NCBI GenBank assembly: GCA_030407315.1
Contig: JALQPE010000469.1
Location: 62,001-126,000, forward strand
Direction: 5' to 3'
DNA: 64,000 nt
Source of the DNA: Asparagopsis taxiformis
Taxonomy: Eukaryota > Rhodophyta > Florideophyceae > Bonnemaisoniales > Bonnemaisoniaceae
Below are positions 1 to 11,697 of the stretch, in pieces. The position numbers and the translations under genes were made by a program. The first letter of the stretch is position 1. Each line of letters begins with the position of its first letter. Below the pieces are notes generated by a model, which was not told the origin of the DNA, made no database searches, and saw only the letters and a program-made list of their open reading frames with translations.

Positions 1-2437
1 CTAAATGTTCTTGCCATCCTTTATCAATTTGTTGTAGAAGGTAGTATTTTTCTAATTGCCTTATTAAGCCAGGCCGTAATTGTTCTAAATAGTTTTCTCT
101 TAGATCATAGTTAATTCTTAGTTGTTCATAAAGAAATATTTTAATTTGCTCAGCATTCATTGTTTCAATATATGTTTTATCTAAATCTTTTGTTATATTT
201 AGTAATTTAGTTACTTGATTTATAATCATCTTTTGATTAGTTATAAGGGTTTCTTTGCTATACATATCTACTATTTCGTCGATAGAGCTTTCTCCGTATT
301 CTAATATACAATCTCTTGTAAAATAAGAGTTAAGGATACGTTTTCTTTCTGCATAAATAGCTTTTCTTTGAGTATTAATAACTTCATCGTAGTCAAATAA
401 TTGTTTGCGTACGTCGTAGAAATAAGCTTCAACTTTTTTCTGTGCAGAATCTAGACTTTTACTGAGTATTAGTGATTCTATAGGTGTATCTTCATCAATT
501 TTTAATGTATGCATTAATTGTGAAATTTTATCACCTCCAAAAATGCGTAATAAATTGTCTTGTAAACTCAGAAAAAAACGTGATGATCCAGAATCTCCTT
601 GTCTTCCAGCTCTTCCTCGTAATTGGTTATCTATTCTTCGTGATTCATGTCGTTCGCTACCAATAACGTGTAATCCTCCGAGTGCTTGAATGTCTTTCTT
701 TTCTTTTTGGCATCTTGCTTTATAAATTGATAGAATTTGTGTATAAATCTCTTTGATATTAGTACTTTTATTATGATTATTTATTTCATTATAAATATAT
801 GTGATTAGTTCTTTATTGGATATATTGTTGGGAATTTTTTGTATATTTAGTTTTTTTAATATAGATTTAATTTGTGGTTCTATTTGTTGTGATTTATCAC
901 TTGTATTACTAATATAATTAGTTAGTGTAAGTTTTGTCATTGATTGTGGATTACCACCTAAAATAATATCTGTTCCTCGACCAGCCATATTGGTGGAAAT
1001 AGTAATTGCATATTTTCGACCAGCCTGACTGATAATTTCTGATTCTCTAGCAACATTTTCTGGTCTGGCATTCAATAAATTATATGGTATTTTATATTCA
1101 TTAAGGAGTTGTGCTAAGAATTCAGATTTCTCAATACTAGTTGTTCCAACTAAGACAGGTCTACCTTGTTGATTCATGTCATAACATTCATTTGCAATTG
1201 CTTGCCATTTATTATATTCATTTTTATACACTAAGTCAGGTAAATCTTTACGACAACAAGTTTTATTTGTAGGTACTTGTATGACTTCTAATTTGTATAT
1301 CTTATCTAATTCAGTTTCTTCTGTTTTAGCTGTACCAGTCATACCAGATAGTTTTTCGTATAATAAAAATAAATTTTGATAGGTAATGGATGCTAATGTT
1401 TGATTTTCGTTTTGTATATTTAATTCTTCTTTTGATTCTATTGCTTGATGTAATCCGTCACTCCATCTTCTTCCTTCCATAATACGTCCTGTGAACTCAT
1501 CAACAATAATAATTTCATTATCTTTTATAATATAATGCTGGTTTTTATTGAATAGTTCTTTAGCTTTTAAGGAATTAAGGATATATTGTGTCCATGGATT
1601 ATTTATATTATATAAATTATTAGTTTGAAGTATAGATTCACATAATCTAATTCCTTCTTCATTTAAAGTAATATTTTTAGTTTTTTCATCTATTTCATAA
1701 TGCAAATTTTTTTTTAGTTGATAAGATATTTCAGTTGATTTCTTATATTTATCTTTTGGAGCTTCACAGGGTCCAGAAATAATAAGTGGTGTTCTAGCTT
1801 CATCTATTAGAATAGAGTCAACTTCATCTACTATAGCAAAGTTAAATGGACGTTGAACAATATCATCTTTTTCAATAGCCATATTATCTCGTAGGTAATC
1901 AAAGCCAAGTTCACTATTAGTGACGTATGTAATATCTGCACTATACTGTATTTTTCGATTAGATGGTAGCATTGTTTGCTGGATTAATCCCACTGTAATA
2001 TCTAAATATGAATATACTTTATCTGCATACTCTGAATCTCTTTTTGCTAAATAATCATTTACTGTAATAATATGTATGCCTTGATTAGTTAATGCATTTA
2101 GATAACCGGGAAGAAGTGCTACTATAGTTTTTCCTTCTCCTGTTTGCATTTCTGCTATTTTTCCTTGATGTAATACAATTCCACCAATCAATTGAACATC
2201 AAACATTGTTAGATCTAAAGCTCTGATAGTTGCTTCTTTTACTGTTGCAAAAGCTTCTGGTAAAATTTCGTCAAGTGTTTGACCATTTTGAAACATAGTT
2301 TTTAATCTTGATGTTTGTTTTTTTAATTCAAGATCGGAATAATTTTTTATAGTTTTGTGAATTTTATCAATGTTTTGTAGGACATTTTTAAATTGATTTA
2401 AATTACGGTATTGTTTGTTTAAAATAAAATTAAACAT
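1..2437 (-). CDS. secA: SecA preprotein translocase ATPase (3' end cut by window)
   Basis: SecA is the motor ATPase that pushes unfolded proteins through the SecY channel into the thylakoid. The reading frame opens with ATG at 2435-2437 and stays open to the window edge, giving 812 codons; the family is usually near 880, so only the C-terminal end is missing. The nucleotide-binding motif TGEGKT lies near residues 99-104, the DEVDSILIDEARTPLIISG block follows the first helicase half, and the late motif GRAGRQGDSGSS is present. The gene is on the same strand as ycf21 and pgmA. SecA is plastid-encoded in red algae and their descendants. Identification is firm; only the C-terminus is unseen. Confidence 0.97.
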   Translation of the reverse strand, partial: MFNFILNKQYRNLNQFKNVLQNIDKIHKTIKNYSDLELKKQTSRLKTMFQNGQTLDEILPEAFATVKEATIRALDLTMFDVQLIGGIVLHQGKIAEMQTGEGKTIVALLPGYLNALTNQGIHIITVNDYLAKRDSEYADKVYSYLDITVGLIQQTMLPSNRKIQYSADITYVTNSELGFDYLRDNMAIEKDDIVQRPFNFAIVDEVDSILIDEARTPLIISGPCEAPKDKYKKSTEISYQLKKNLHYEIDEKTKNITLNEEGIRLCESILQTNNLYNINNPWTQYILNSLKAKELFNKNQHYIIKDNEIIIVDEFTGRIMEGRRWSDGLHQAIESKEELNIQNENQTLASITYQNLFLLYEKLSGMTGTAKTEETELDKIYKLEVIQVPTNKTCCRKDLPDLVYKNEYNKWQAIANECYDMNQQGRPVLVGTTSIEKSEFLAQLLNEYKIPYNLLNARPENVARESEIISQAGRKYAITISTNMAGRGTDIILGGNPQSMTKLTLTNYISNTSDKSQQIEPQIKSILKKLNIQKIPNNISNKELITYIYNEINNHNKSTNIKEIYTQILSIYKARCQKEKKDIQALGGLHVIGSERHESRRIDNQLRGRAGRQGDSGSSRFFLSLQDNLLRIFGGDKISQLMHTLKIDEDTPIESLILSKSLDSAQKKVEAYFYDVRKQLFDYDEVINTQRKAIYAERKRILNSYFTRDCILEYGESSIDEIVDMYSKETLITNQKMIINQVTKLLNITKDLDKTYIETMNAEQIKIFLYEQLRINYDLRENYLEQLRPGLIRQLEKYYLLQQIDKGWQEHL

Positions 2438-2475
2438 TAATGGAAATCCTTTATAAAATTTATATAGTTATTTTA

Positions 2476-3012
2476 TTAGCATAATAGTTGAATAATTTTA
2501 GGTGAAAAATATTCTTCTATTGTTACTAGTGGTTGTTTTTTTGAGTATATAGTGTATTGTCTACCCCATAAAGTATGTTGATCTTGAAATTTTCTATTTA
2601 AATTGTTGCTGTAACCATAAAAAATCTGGTTTATTTCTTTATGTATATCTATTTTTAAGTCAATGTAAGATTGTCCAATAGGTTTATGTAAAGGAAATTT
2701 TATTTCATATAAATTGTTTAGATTCCATATAGATTTAGCAAATGCAAGTTTTTCTTTTGAAGAGTTCTCCAGCCAAATTTCTCGTAAATATAATTTTTTA
2801 TAATTTATATACTTATTATTATTAAATTTAGTTATTAAGTTAGTTTTAATTTTAGTATCTGTTAAAGTATATAAATGTTGGGTAAATGAGCCATCGCTCA
2901 TTAAAATGAGATACCATTCCATTGGAATTAAGTATGATATTATTGGATTAGTAACATATATATGTTTTTTGGAGAATATTAAAAGATGTTGAAATTGATT
3001 AAAAGAATACAT
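2476..3012 (-). CDS. ycf21: Ycf21, chorismate-lyase-like (DUF98) protein
   Basis: A 178-residue protein matching the plastid Ycf21/DUF98 family, related in fold to chorismate pyruvate-lyase. The segments IPMEWYLILMSDGSFTQHL (near residue 30), LREIWLEN, the KPIGQSYID block and the LWGRQYTIYSKKQPLVTIEEYFSP C-terminus follow the order seen in cyanobacterial members. The function in plastids is not established; lyase activity is an inference from family. It lies 38 bp upstream of secA on the same strand, so the two may be co-transcribed. Confidence 0.8.
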   Translation of the reverse strand: MYSFNQFQHLLIFSKKHIYVTNPIISYLIPMEWYLILMSDGSFTQHLYTLTDTKIKTNLITKFNNNKYINYKKLYLREIWLENSSKEKLAFAKSIWNLNNLYEIKFPLHKPIGQSYIDLKIDIHKEINQIFYGYSNNLNRKFQDQHTLWGRQYTIYSKKQPLVTIEEYFSPKIIQLLC

Positions 3013-3051
3013 ATATGTTGTTTTTTGATTATATCAATATTAATTATATTA

Positions 3052-4638
3052 CTATCTATTAATAGTAGTAGTATGTAATTTATTAGCTTTTTTATTGATT
3101 AATGAATGACCATTCATTTCTTTTGGAATTTGTATATTTAGTATGTCCAAAATAGTTGGTGCAATATCTTTTAAAGATCCTTTTTGTTTCAGTGTAATAT
3201 TTGTATTATCTTCATTAGTTAATTCTTTTTTATGGGAAATAAAAATAAATGGAACTTGGTTAGTACTGTGTGAAGTACATGGTTTATTATTTTGATCTAG
3301 CATATAATCAGCATTACCGTGATCTGCGGTAATCATAAGGATACCATTGTGTTGCTTTACTTCTTCTGTTAATTGTTGTATACACTGATCAACAGTAGAT
3401 ATGGCATTTATTGTTGCTTGTAGATTACCTGTATGTCCTACCATATCAGGATTTGCATAATTAATGATTATTAAATGATATATATTTTTTTGTAATGCAT
3501 TTATGACACTACTAGTTAACTTCTTAGCAGACATTTTAGGTTCTAAATCATATGTATTAACTTGGACACTGGGTATTAATTCTCTATCTTCTCCAGGGAA
3601 AGGTTCTTCTCGGCCTCCATTAAAGAAATAAGTAACATGAGCATATTTTTCTGTTTCTGCTAGTCTAAATTGTTTCAAATTTTGGTTAGATATAATTTCA
3701 CCTAAAAAATTATTTTTTTGTTGTGGAGAAAAAACAACAGGTATATTTAAGGTTGAGTCATATTGTGTAAATGTGATTAGAGATAAGTTATTTATTTTTT
3801 GTATTGGAAAAGCTTTAAATGAACTTTGCGCAAAAATATGTAGCATTTGCCGCATTCTATCTGGTCTAAAATTGAAGAAGATGAGATTATCATTATGTTT
3901 TATATTTCCAGGATATATTCTAGTTGGTTGAATAAATTCATCGGATATACCTTGTTCATAACAAGTATCAATGAAATCTGTAATATGCTGAGTTGTAGTT
4001 ATGGTATTATTTGTCAAGATTTTATATGCTTTCTCTGTTCTAGACCATCTACAGTCTCTATCCATACTGTAGTATCTGCCACTAATAGTACAGATGTTAA
4101 TATTTTGATTGTCTTTAATATGATTTTCAATAATTGTAATAAAAGTTTTTGATGTATATGGTTGTGTATCTCTTCCATCAGTAATAATATGAATACATGT
4201 TTCAATATTTTGATATTGTTTTGAAATTTCTATTAATGCTATTAGATGATTGATATGAGAATGAACTCCTCCATCAGAGCACAAGCCAATTAAATGTACT
4301 TTACTATTTTTGATTGATGCTTCATGAAAAGTTGTATGGATAAGTTCATTTGTAAAAAATGTTTTATTTTCTATGGTGTGACTGATTCTGACTAAATCTT
4401 GAGATATACTTCTACCTGCTCCTATTGTAGTATGACCTACTTCTGAATTACCCATTTGTTTATTAGGTAATCCAACATCTTCTCCTGAGGCATTTAGTAA
4501 ACAATGTGGATTGTTTTTCCATAATTTATCTATATTAGGTGTATGTGCGAGTTTAATGGCATTACCTTTGATTTTTTCGGAGTGTCCCCAGCCATCAAGA
4601 ATAGTTAATATAATAGGTGAAATAAGTTCATTTTGCAT
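3052..4638 (-). CDS. pgmA: 2,3-bisphosphoglycerate-independent phosphoglycerate mutase
   Basis: This glycolytic enzyme interconverts 3- and 2-phosphoglycerate using two Mn ions. The start chosen is the ATG at 4636-4638, which gives 528 residues beginning MQNELISPIILTILDGWG. The longer frame up to 4710 adds 24 residues that do not look like the family. The metal-binding DGWG, the catalytic serine in GNSEVGHTTIGAGR (Ser65) and the C-terminal ITADHGNAD metal site are all visible. Length is normal (about 510-530). It is one of the few glycolysis genes retained in red algal plastids. It lies downstream of the cpcBA operon and its hairpin. Confidence 0.95.
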   Translation of the reverse strand: MQNELISPIILTILDGWGHSEKIKGNAIKLAHTPNIDKLWKNNPHCLLNASGEDVGLPNKQMGNSEVGHTTIGAGRSISQDLVRISHTIENKTFFTNELIHTTFHEASIKNSKVHLIGLCSDGGVHSHINHLIALIEISKQYQNIETCIHIITDGRDTQPYTSKTFITIIENHIKDNQNINICTISGRYYSMDRDCRWSRTEKAYKILTNNTITTTQHITDFIDTCYEQGISDEFIQPTRIYPGNIKHNDNLIFFNFRPDRMRQMLHIFAQSSFKAFPIQKINNLSLITFTQYDSTLNIPVVFSPQQKNNFLGEIISNQNLKQFRLAETEKYAHVTYFFNGGREEPFPGEDRELIPSVQVNTYDLEPKMSAKKLTSSVINALQKNIYHLIIINYANPDMVGHTGNLQATINAISTVDQCIQQLTEEVKQHNGILMITADHGNADYMLDQNNKPCTSHSTNQVPFIFISHKKELTNEDNTNITLKQKGSLKDIAPTILDILNIQIPKEMNGHSLINKKANKLHTTTINR

Positions 4639-4750
4639 AATTAAAAGTTGTAGAGGATTAGAATTAAAGAATTGTATATTATAGTATAATATATATATTT
4701 TAATAATCACTATTATCTATAGGATTATTTATGATTTTTGATTTGTAAAA

Positions 4751-4781
4751 ACTAGAAATATTATATATTGGTATTTCTAGT
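4751..4781 (-). terminator. Hairpin downstream of cpcBA
   Basis: A 10-bp perfect stem (4751-4760 with 4772-4781) and an 11-nt loop lie 32 bp past the cpcA stop codon, before pgmA. This is consistent with a transcript terminator or a 3'-end stabilising structure for the phycocyanin messenger. The function is inferred from position. Confidence 0.6.
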
Positions 4782-4813
4782 AATATATCTTTATAGAAAA
4801 TAATTGTAAAATT

Positions 4814-5302
4814 TTAGCTTAAAGCATTGATAGCATAATCTAGGTATGTATTTGCTTCATTTCCTGCTTGTCCAGATAAACCATGGCTACTTTTTATATG
4901 TTGTAATGCTTCTATATACCAACTAGGTGATAATTCAAAGCTACGATTAATTTCTTCTAAGCCAGCTACTAAATATTCATCCATAGGTCCAGTAGCACCT
5001 ACAACTAAGCAGTAAGTTGTCATTCTTAAGTAGTACCCAATATCACGTGCACATTTTGCTTTACCAATTGCACTAGATGCATAAGTTGGCCCAGGCATTT
5101 GTGTAACAAAAGGAAATTTTGTATAAACAGCTTGTGCAGCCCCAGTTATTAATCTTTGTGCATTGTTAGTTAATGATTTAGCAGCTTCTAAGCTAGCAGA
5201 TGCTCGTTGATATCTACCATTAATTGACTGTAGTTCACCATTGCTTAAAAATCTTCCTTGGCTGTCAGCTGATGCAATTGCTTCTGTTATAGGTGTTTTC
5301 AT
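4814..5302 (-). CDS. cpcA: C-phycocyanin (R-phycocyanin type) alpha subunit
   Basis: Alpha subunit of phycocyanin, which forms phycobilisome rods. The 162-residue protein has the globin-like phycobiliprotein fold and the bilin-attachment cysteine at Cys84 in [11 protein letters not shown]. It ends in the usual ALS. It lies 52 bp downstream of cpcB on the same strand, the standard cpcBA order. Length and sequence are typical and no defect is seen. Confidence 0.98.
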   Translation of the reverse strand: MKTPITEAIASADSQGRFLSNGELQSINGRYQRASASLEAAKSLTNNAQRLITGAAQAVYTKFPFVTQMPGPTYASSAIGKAKCARDIGYYLRMTTYCLVVGATGPMDEYLVAGLEEINRSFELSPSWYIEALQHIKSSHGLSGQAGNEANTYLDYAINALS

Positions 5303-5354
5303 AATGTTTGTAATCCTTATTATATGTTGTTTTAATGATCAATGTTATTTTATG

Positions 5355-5873
5355 TTATACAACAGCAATAGCAGCTCGATCAAAATATATACCTAATTCT
5401 GCTGCTAGAGAGCTACAATCTCCTAAAGCGACTCCATTTAAATCATTTGCTAAAGCAATTGATGCTTCTTTCATCTTCTGAATTGCTACTGCTACAGAAG
5501 TTCCAGGTGTACCTAAGGCTTGATAAGTTTCTCTTAAACCGTTTAAGCATCTATCATCTAGTACACTAGAATCTCCTGCAATCATTGCATAGCTTACATA
5601 TCTTAATACTATTTCCATATCTCTTAAGCATGCAGCCATTCTTCTGCTTGTATAAGCATTTCCACCAGGTTGTACTAATTGAGGTTGTTCAGCAAATAAT
5701 GCACGCGCTGAATTTGTAATAATTGCAGAGGCATTTGAGTTTATTTTATTGACAATATCTAATCTTTTATTACCTTCACTAACTATTTCTTCTAAAGTAT
5801 CTAATTGAGTATTACTAAGAAATTCTCCTCTTGCATCTGCTTGAGCTACAACTTTTGCGAATGCATCTAACAT
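5355..5873 (-). CDS. cpcB: Phycocyanin beta subunit
   Basis: Beta subunit of phycocyanin, 172 residues, first gene of the cpcBA operon. It carries the two expected bilin cysteines, Cys82 ([11 protein letters not shown]) and Cys153 ([10 protein letters not shown]), and Asn72, the asparagine normally N-methylated in beta subunits. A purine-rich AAGGAGAAATA stretch just upstream of the ATG on the coding strand is a good ribosome-binding site. No anomaly seen. Confidence 0.98.
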   Translation of the reverse strand: MLDAFAKVVAQADARGEFLSNTQLDTLEEIVSEGNKRLDIVNKINSNASAIITNSARALFAEQPQLVQPGGNAYTSRRMAACLRDMEIVLRYVSYAMIAGDSSVLDDRCLNGLRETYQALGTPGTSVAVAIQKMKEASIALANDLNGVALGDCSSLAAELGIYFDRAAIAVV

Positions 5874-6047
5874 ATATTATTTCTCCTTAATTATGATTTA
5901 TGAAAAATTTAAAATATCAAAGTTAATCTATGAATTAAAAAATCTTTCATTTAATATTTCCTTTTTATATTATACACATCCATTAGTTTTTTTTTTCAAC
6001 AAAATATTAAAAAGTAACTCTACTGAACTATTCAGTATATTTATCAA

Positions 6048-6275
6048 TTAATCACTAATAATTTCAGGTTGTGTGATCTCATCAACCATTTCAATGATAG
6101 CTCTCATAATTGGTTTAACTAATGGATCATCAACTATATCAATATCTTCATATTTTCTTCGTTTCGCTCTATTAGCGACTTGTATTGTGATTTTATATCT
6201 GTTACTTGCAGCATCTAATAATTCTTCTGTTTTATATGTAATTTGATTGGAGTCAATTCTTTTGTATTTGTTCAT
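6048..6275 (-). CDS. ycf61: Ycf61, RNA polymerase omega-like subunit (RpoZ)
   Basis: A 75-residue protein matching Ycf61/RpoZ, the small omega subunit thought to help assemble the plastid-encoded RNA polymerase. The supporting segments are an early helix ([31 protein letters not shown]), typical of omega N-termini, and the [13 protein letters not shown]-terminal helix. It is short and basic in the middle. It lies upstream of cpcB on the same strand, 174 bp away. The identification rests on short motifs, so it is less certain than for the larger genes. Confidence 0.75.
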   Translation of the reverse strand: MNKYKRIDSNQITYKTEELLDAASNRYKITIQVANRAKRRKYEDIDIVDDPLVKPIMRAIIEMVDEITQPEIISD

Positions 6276-6603
6276 TAATTGGTTTGTATATTACAAATTT
6301 GGCATAGTGTATTATTTTATAATATACATAAAATGTATTTTTATTACGTATATTTTTGCAAAATTTGTGTAATACTATATCCGTGACATTTTACTGTAAG
6401 TATGAAATATATTTGTACTTATCTTATTAAATAATTTCAGGTCAGATGTTTCGTGATCTATATGAATATTAAATGTTTTAATTTTATATTTATATTTTTT
6501 AATAGCGATTGTTTAATATATCTACAGTTTTAAATTAAGTTCACATAATAATATTAATTACATAAATATATTTATACTTTTTAGTTTAATCAAATAATAA
6601 TAT
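6276..6603. other. Intergenic region between divergent ycf61 and gltB
   Basis: 328 bp of very AT-rich sequence between two divergently transcribed genes, so it should hold promoters for both. I see no small ORF with family features, no tRNA and no hairpin I would defend. No strong -35/-10 pair or ribosome-binding site stands out in front of gltB. Confidence 0.5.
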
Positions 6604-9600
6604 ATGCAAGCATCAAGATATTTTACTTATCAACTTAATCAATACTTAGGTCATCCTGCTGTTGTAAATGAAAGGGATGCATGTGGCGTTGGTTTCTTAA
6701 CACATATTCATCGATCTTCTTGTCATCAATTAGTATTACAAGCTTTACAGGCATTGAATTGTATGGAGCATCGTGGTGGATGTAGTGCAGACCGTGACTC
6801 TGGTGATGGTGCTGGAGTGATGACACAAATTCCTTGGGACTTGTTTCAGGATACTATTTTAGAGAGTTGTTCTCAGGATTTTAGTGGTATAGGTGTTGCT
6901 ATGATATTTTTTCCTCAAGAAAATATTGAAGCAATACAAAAATTATGTGAGTGGGTTGTTAAGGAAGAAGGTTTAGTTTTATTGGGGTGGAGAAGTGTAC
7001 CTACTAATGAAGAAGTATTGGGTGAACAAGCAAAAGCTAATCAACCATGTATTAAACAATGTTTTGTGCAATCAGATAAATATAAAGGTGATGTATTAGA
7101 AAGAGTTCTATATATTGTTAGAAAGAAAATAGAAAAATTAGTTGCCCAAACAGATTTGAATTTAAATAAGCAATTTTATTTTTGTTCTTTCTCTTCAAGA
7201 ACAATTGTATATAAGGGTATGGTACGTTCAGAAGTATTAGGTTTGTATTATAGTGATTTATCTGATCAGAGATATACTAGTAATTTTGTAGTATATCATA
7301 GAAGATTTAGTACAAATACACTTCCTAAATGGCCTTTAGCTCAACCAATGAGATTTATAGCTCATAACGGAGAGATTAATACATTATTAGGTAATTTGAA
7401 TTGGATGAAGTCTAAAGAATCATTATTTAATTATGGATATTGGGAAAATTGTTATGAGTCTTTAAAACCTGTTACTAATATTGAAAATAGTGATTCTGCT
7501 AATTTAGATGCCTCTTTAGAATTATTAATTGAGTCTGGAAAAAGTCCTCAGGAAGCATCTATGATTTTAATTCCAGAAGCTTATAAAGATCAGCCAGCAC
7601 TAATAAAATTTCCTGAAATAATAGATTTTTATGAGTATTATAGTCATTTACAAGAACCTTGGGACGGTCCAGCATTAGTTGTCTTTAGTGATGGGAAAAT
7701 TGTAGGAGCAACTTTAGATCGTAATGGATTAAGGCCAGCACGTTATTGTATTACTAAGGATGGTTTTGTTAGTGTCTCATCAGAAATAGGTGTTATTAGT
7801 CTTGATAATGATCCTGTAGTGCAGAAAGGAAGATTAGGTCCAGGTCAAATATTTTGTGTAGATATGGTTAATCAATTGATTTTAGATAATTGGAATATTA
7901 AACAATCTATTGCAAATAAATTTCCTTATAAAAAATGGCTGCAAAAATATCAACAGTGCTTATTAAATGAAAGTTATCTAGATGATGCTCCAGTTGATAT
8001 AGCTCATATGAATCGTTTACATACAGCTTTTGGATATACTAATGAAGATGTGGAATTAGTCATTGAACATATGGCGAGTTCTGCAAAAGAACCAACGTTT
8101 TGTATGGGAGATGATATTCCTTTAGCTGTGTTATCAAATAAGCCACATTTGTTGTATGATTATTTTAAACAACGTTTTGCTCAAGTAACTAATCCAGCAA
8201 TTGACCCTTTGAGAGAAAGCCTAGTGATGTCATTAACTACTTATCTTGGTCCTAAAGGTAATTTATTGGAACCTGAAGAGAGTATGGCAAGGTCATTAAA
8301 ATTAGAATCTCCTATTTTAAATGAGCAGGAGTTAGAGCAATTATTTAATTATGGTTTTAAAGTTGTAACTATTAGCACATTTTTTGATCAAGATAAAGGT
8401 CATATAAGTTTTATAGAAAAAATTAATATAATTTGTGAACAGTGTGTTTCAAGTATTAATGGTGGTACTGAAATTATTGTTATAAGCGATCGTTTTGAAA
8501 AGTTATCTTCTCATCAAGCATTTATTCCCCCTTTATTAATAGTAGGTTCAGTCCATCATTATTTAATTCAAAAGAATTTAAGGCATAAAGTTTCATTAAT
8601 TGTAGATACAGCACAATGTTGGAATACACACCATTTTGCATGCTTAATTGGTTATGGTGCGAGTGCAGTATGTCCATATTTAGCTTTTATGACAGTGAGG
8701 CAGTGGTGGCATAATCCAAGAATACAAAGATTTATGTCTAATGGTAAATTATCTAAATTAACAATTCAGCAATCTCAGGATAATTACCGTTCTGCGATAC
8801 AAAAGGGATTACTAAAGATTTTGTCTAAAATGGGTATATCTTTATTGTCTAGTTATCATGGAGCTCAAATTTTTGAGATTTTAGGTTTAGGTCAAGATGT
8901 TGTAGATCTTGCATTTTTAGGTACAACTTCACGTTTAAATGGTATGAGTTTAAATGAGATTGCTTGTGATTTTCTAAAGTCATATAATTCAGCATTTGTT
9001 TCTGTATTACCAAAAAAATTACCTAATTTAGGTTATGTTCAGTATAGACCAAGTGCTGAATATCATGTTAATAATCCAGAGATGTCAAAAACTTTACATA
9101 AAGCTGTGAGAAATAAGGATAATGTTCTCTATGAGGATTATAAGATGCTATTGAATCAACGTCCTCCGACAAATTTGAGGGATTTATTAGATTTCTCAGG
9201 TAATAATACCTCTATACCACTTAGTGAAGTAGAGCCAATTTCATCTATTTTATCTAGGTTTTGTACAGGGGGTATGTCTCTTGGAGCTTTATCAAGAGAA
9301 ACACATGAGACTTTAGCAATAGCTATGAATAGGATTGGAGGAAAATCTAATTCTGGAGAAGGTGGTGAAGATTCTAACCGTTTTGGCACTATTAGAGATA
9401 TTGATGATGAAGGAGTTTCTCAATCATTTTCTCATTTAAAAGGTTTGAAGGATAATGATACAGCTATATCTGCAATTAAACAAATTGCTTCAGGTCGTTT
9501 TGGTGTCACTCCTGAATATTTGATTAATGCTAGTCAATTAGAAATAAAAATTGCACAGGGGGCAAAACCAGGTGAAGGTGGGCAGTTGCCAGGTAAAAAG

Positions 9601-11205
9601 GTTAGTCCTTATATTGCTGAGTTAAGAAATTGTAAACCAGGGGTTACATTAATTTCTCCACCTCCTCATCATGATATTTACTCTATTGAGGATTTAGCGC
9701 AATTAGTTTTTGATTTACATCAGATTAATCCTAATGCTCAAGTATCTGTAAAATTAGTAGCAGAAATAGGAATTGGTACTATTGCAGCTGGTGTTGCAAA
9801 AAGTAATGCAGATATTATTCAAATTTCTGGTCATGATGGAGGAACAGGTGCTTCACCTTTAAGTTCTATTAAGCATGCAGGTGTACCTTGGGAATTGGGA
9901 TTAACAGAAGTTCATCAAACTTTAGTTAATAATCGTTTAAGAGATAGAGTAATTTTAAGAGTAGATGGTGGGTTAAGAACAGGTCATGATATTATTTTAG
10001 CAGCTTTAATGGGAGCTGAAGAGTTTGGCTTCGGAACAATTGCAATGATTGCTACAGGCTGTGTAATGGCTAGAATTTGTCATACCAATAATTGTCCTGT
10101 AGGTGTAGCTACACAACGTCAAGATTTAAGAAATCGTTATCCTGGTATACCTTCTGATTTAGTTAATTTTTTTATTTTTATAGCAGAAGAAGTAAGGCAG
10201 ATTTTAGCACAGTTAGGTTATAGGAGTCTTAGTGAACTGATTGGTCTTAATGGTATTTTATGTTCAAGAAAAGATATACAAATTACAAAGACAAATTATT
10301 TAAGCTTAGAAAGTATATTGTCTGGATCTCAAATGAAGTCAATAGATTCGTTCCATAATACTGTTCATACAAACGGGTCAGTTTTAGATGATGATTTATT
10401 AAGTGATCAACAGGTGTTAAATGCCATTAATAATCAAGATGATTTAGTGAAAACATTAGAAATCAAAAATACGGATAGAGCAGTAGGTGCAAGATTATCT
10501 GGTGTTATTGCTAAAAAGTATGGTAATTTAGGTTTTTGTGGCAATTTATATTTTAATTTTGTTGGTTCTGCTGGTCAAAGTTTTGGTGCTTTTATTTGTA
10601 AAGGCATGCATTTAAATTTGGTTGGAGAGGCAAATGATTATGTTGGTAAAGGTATGAATGGTGGAGAAATTATAATTTCTCCACCTTCTAGTGAGCATAA
10701 TAATGCTTCCGAACAAGTAATTATTGGTAATACTTGTTTATATGGTGCTACAGGTGGTAATTTATTTGCAAATGGACAGGCTGGAGAAAGGTTTGCTGTG
10801 AGAAATTCTTTGGCTCAAGCAGTTGTGGAAGGAGTTGGGGACCACCCATGTGAGTATATGACAGGTGGATTAGTAGTTGTATTAGGTCCATCAGGTCGTA
10901 ATATAGGTGCAGGTATGACAGGAGGTTTAGCATATTTTCTTGATGAAAATCATGATTTAATTGCTAAAATGAATCCAGAAATAGTAAAGATTCAAAGAAT
11001 TATTACACAAGAAGCAGAAAAACAATTGAAAGATTTCATACAATTATATGAATTTAAAACAAAAAGTTGTAAAGCGAAAAGAATTTTAGATAACTGGCAT
11101 GTATTTCTTCCTATGTTTTGGCAAGTTGTACCTCCGTCGGAGGCTGATACTTCAATAACGAATATATCATTTTCTTCGTTTGAAGCGATAGCATTTTTAG
11201 GCTAA
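6604..11205 (+). CDS. gltB: Ferredoxin-dependent glutamate synthase large subunit (GltB/GlsF)
   Basis: This enzyme makes two glutamates from glutamine and 2-oxoglutarate, the assimilation step after glutamine synthetase. The 1533-residue protein has the class II glutaminase N-terminus. The nucleophile is Cys27 (ERDACGVGF), implying that a 26-residue propeptide is removed. Next come the central domain and the FMN-binding synthase domain ([26 protein letters not shown]). A CX5CX4C iron-sulfur site lies near residues 1150-1162 ([15 protein letters not shown]), and the GXXGXXXG-rich beta-helix C-terminus closes the protein. No small NADPH subunit gene is nearby, and plastid homologues use ferredoxin, so electron-donor choice is inferred. 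Full length, intact. Confidence 0.97.
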   Translation: MQASRYFTYQLNQYLGHPAVVNERDACGVGFLTHIHRSSCHQLVLQALQALNCMEHRGGCSADRDSGDGAGVMTQIPWDLFQDTILESCSQDFSGIGVAMIFFPQENIEAIQKLCEWVVKEEGLVLLGWRSVPTNEEVLGEQAKANQPCIKQCFVQSDKYKGDVLERVLYIVRKKIEKLVAQTDLNLNKQFYFCSFSSRTIVYKGMVRSEVLGLYYSDLSDQRYTSNFVVYHRRFSTNTLPKWPLAQPMRFIAHNGEINTLLGNLNWMKSKESLFNYGYWENCYESLKPVTNIENSDSANLDASLELLIESGKSPQEASMILIPEAYKDQPALIKFPEIIDFYEYYSHLQEPWDGPALVVFSDGKIVGATLDRNGLRPARYCITKDGFVSVSSEIGVISLDNDPVVQKGRLGPGQIFCVDMVNQLILDNWNIKQSIANKFPYKKWLQKYQQCLLNESYLDDAPVDIAHMNRLHTAFGYTNEDVELVIEHMASSAKEPTFCMGDDIPLAVLSNKPHLLYDYFKQRFAQVTNPAIDPLRESLVMSLTTYLGPKGNLLEPEESMARSLKLESPILNEQELEQLFNYGFKVVTISTFFDQDKGHISFIEKINIICEQCVSSINGGTEIIVISDRFEKLSSHQAFIPPLLIVGSVHHYLIQKNLRHKVSLIVDTAQCWNTHHFACLIGYGASAVCPYLAFMTVRQWWHNPRIQRFMSNGKLSKLTIQQSQDNYRSAIQKGLLKILSKMGISLLSSYHGAQIFEILGLGQDVVDLAFLGTTSRLNGMSLNEIACDFLKSYNSAFVSVLPKKLPNLGYVQYRPSAEYHVNNPEMSKTLHKAVRNKDNVLYEDYKMLLNQRPPTNLRDLLDFSGNNTSIPLSEVEPISSILSRFCTGGMSLGALSRETHETLAIAMNRIGGKSNSGEGGEDSNRFGTIRDIDDEGVSQSFSHLKGLKDNDTAISAIKQIASGRFGVTPEYLINASQLEIKIAQGAKPGEGGQLPGKKVSPYIAELRNCKPGVTLISPPPHHDIYSIEDLAQLVFDLHQINPNAQVSVKLVAEIGIGTIAAGVAKSNADIIQISGHDGGTGASPLSSIKHAGVPWELGLTEVHQTLVNNRLRDRVILRVDGGLRTGHDIILAALMGAEEFGFGTIAMIATGCVMARICHTNNCPVGVATQRQDLRNRYPGIPSDLVNFFIFIAEEVRQILAQLGYRSLSELIGLNGILCSRKDIQITKTNYLSLESILSGSQMKSIDSFHNTVHTNGSVLDDDLLSDQQVLNAINNQDDLVKTLEIKNTDRAVGARLSGVIAKKYGNLGFCGNLYFNFVGSAGQSFGAFICKGMHLNLVGEANDYVGKGMNGGEIIISPPSSEHNNASEQVIIGNTCLYGATGGNLFANGQAGERFAVRNSLAQAVVEGVGDHPCEYMTGGLVVVLGPSGRNIGAGMTGGLAYFLDENHDLIAKMNPEIVKIQRIITQEAEKQLKDFIQLYEFKTKSCKAKRILDNWHVFLPMFWQVVPPSEADTSITNISFSSFEAIAFLG

Positions 11206-11299
11206 TAAATTTAGGTATAATGATTAAATATTTATGAAGTTTTTAATCTTTTCGTGAATCTCATTGATATTAATATATTACAATGTAGTTTAATAATAC

Positions 11300-11601
<302 letters not shown>

Positions 11602-11697
11602 ATAAATAGCATAATTAATCCATCTCTTTCTAAGTGTAACTATTTAGTAGTAATTATTATTTAGTTCACTTGGCTTTATATTTTTTACTTTATTATT

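Noticed and set aside
484..666. 60-codon plus-strand ORF
   Set aside because: Lies antisense within secA; its sequence shows no family features.
3847..4205. Two ORFs overlapping pgmA in other frames
   Set aside because: They are fully inside pgmA, whose frame has strong family motifs; no independent support.
9156..9389. Antisense ORF inside gltB (also 6635-6826 and 10748-10933)
   Set aside because: Reverse-complement shadows of conserved gltB segments.
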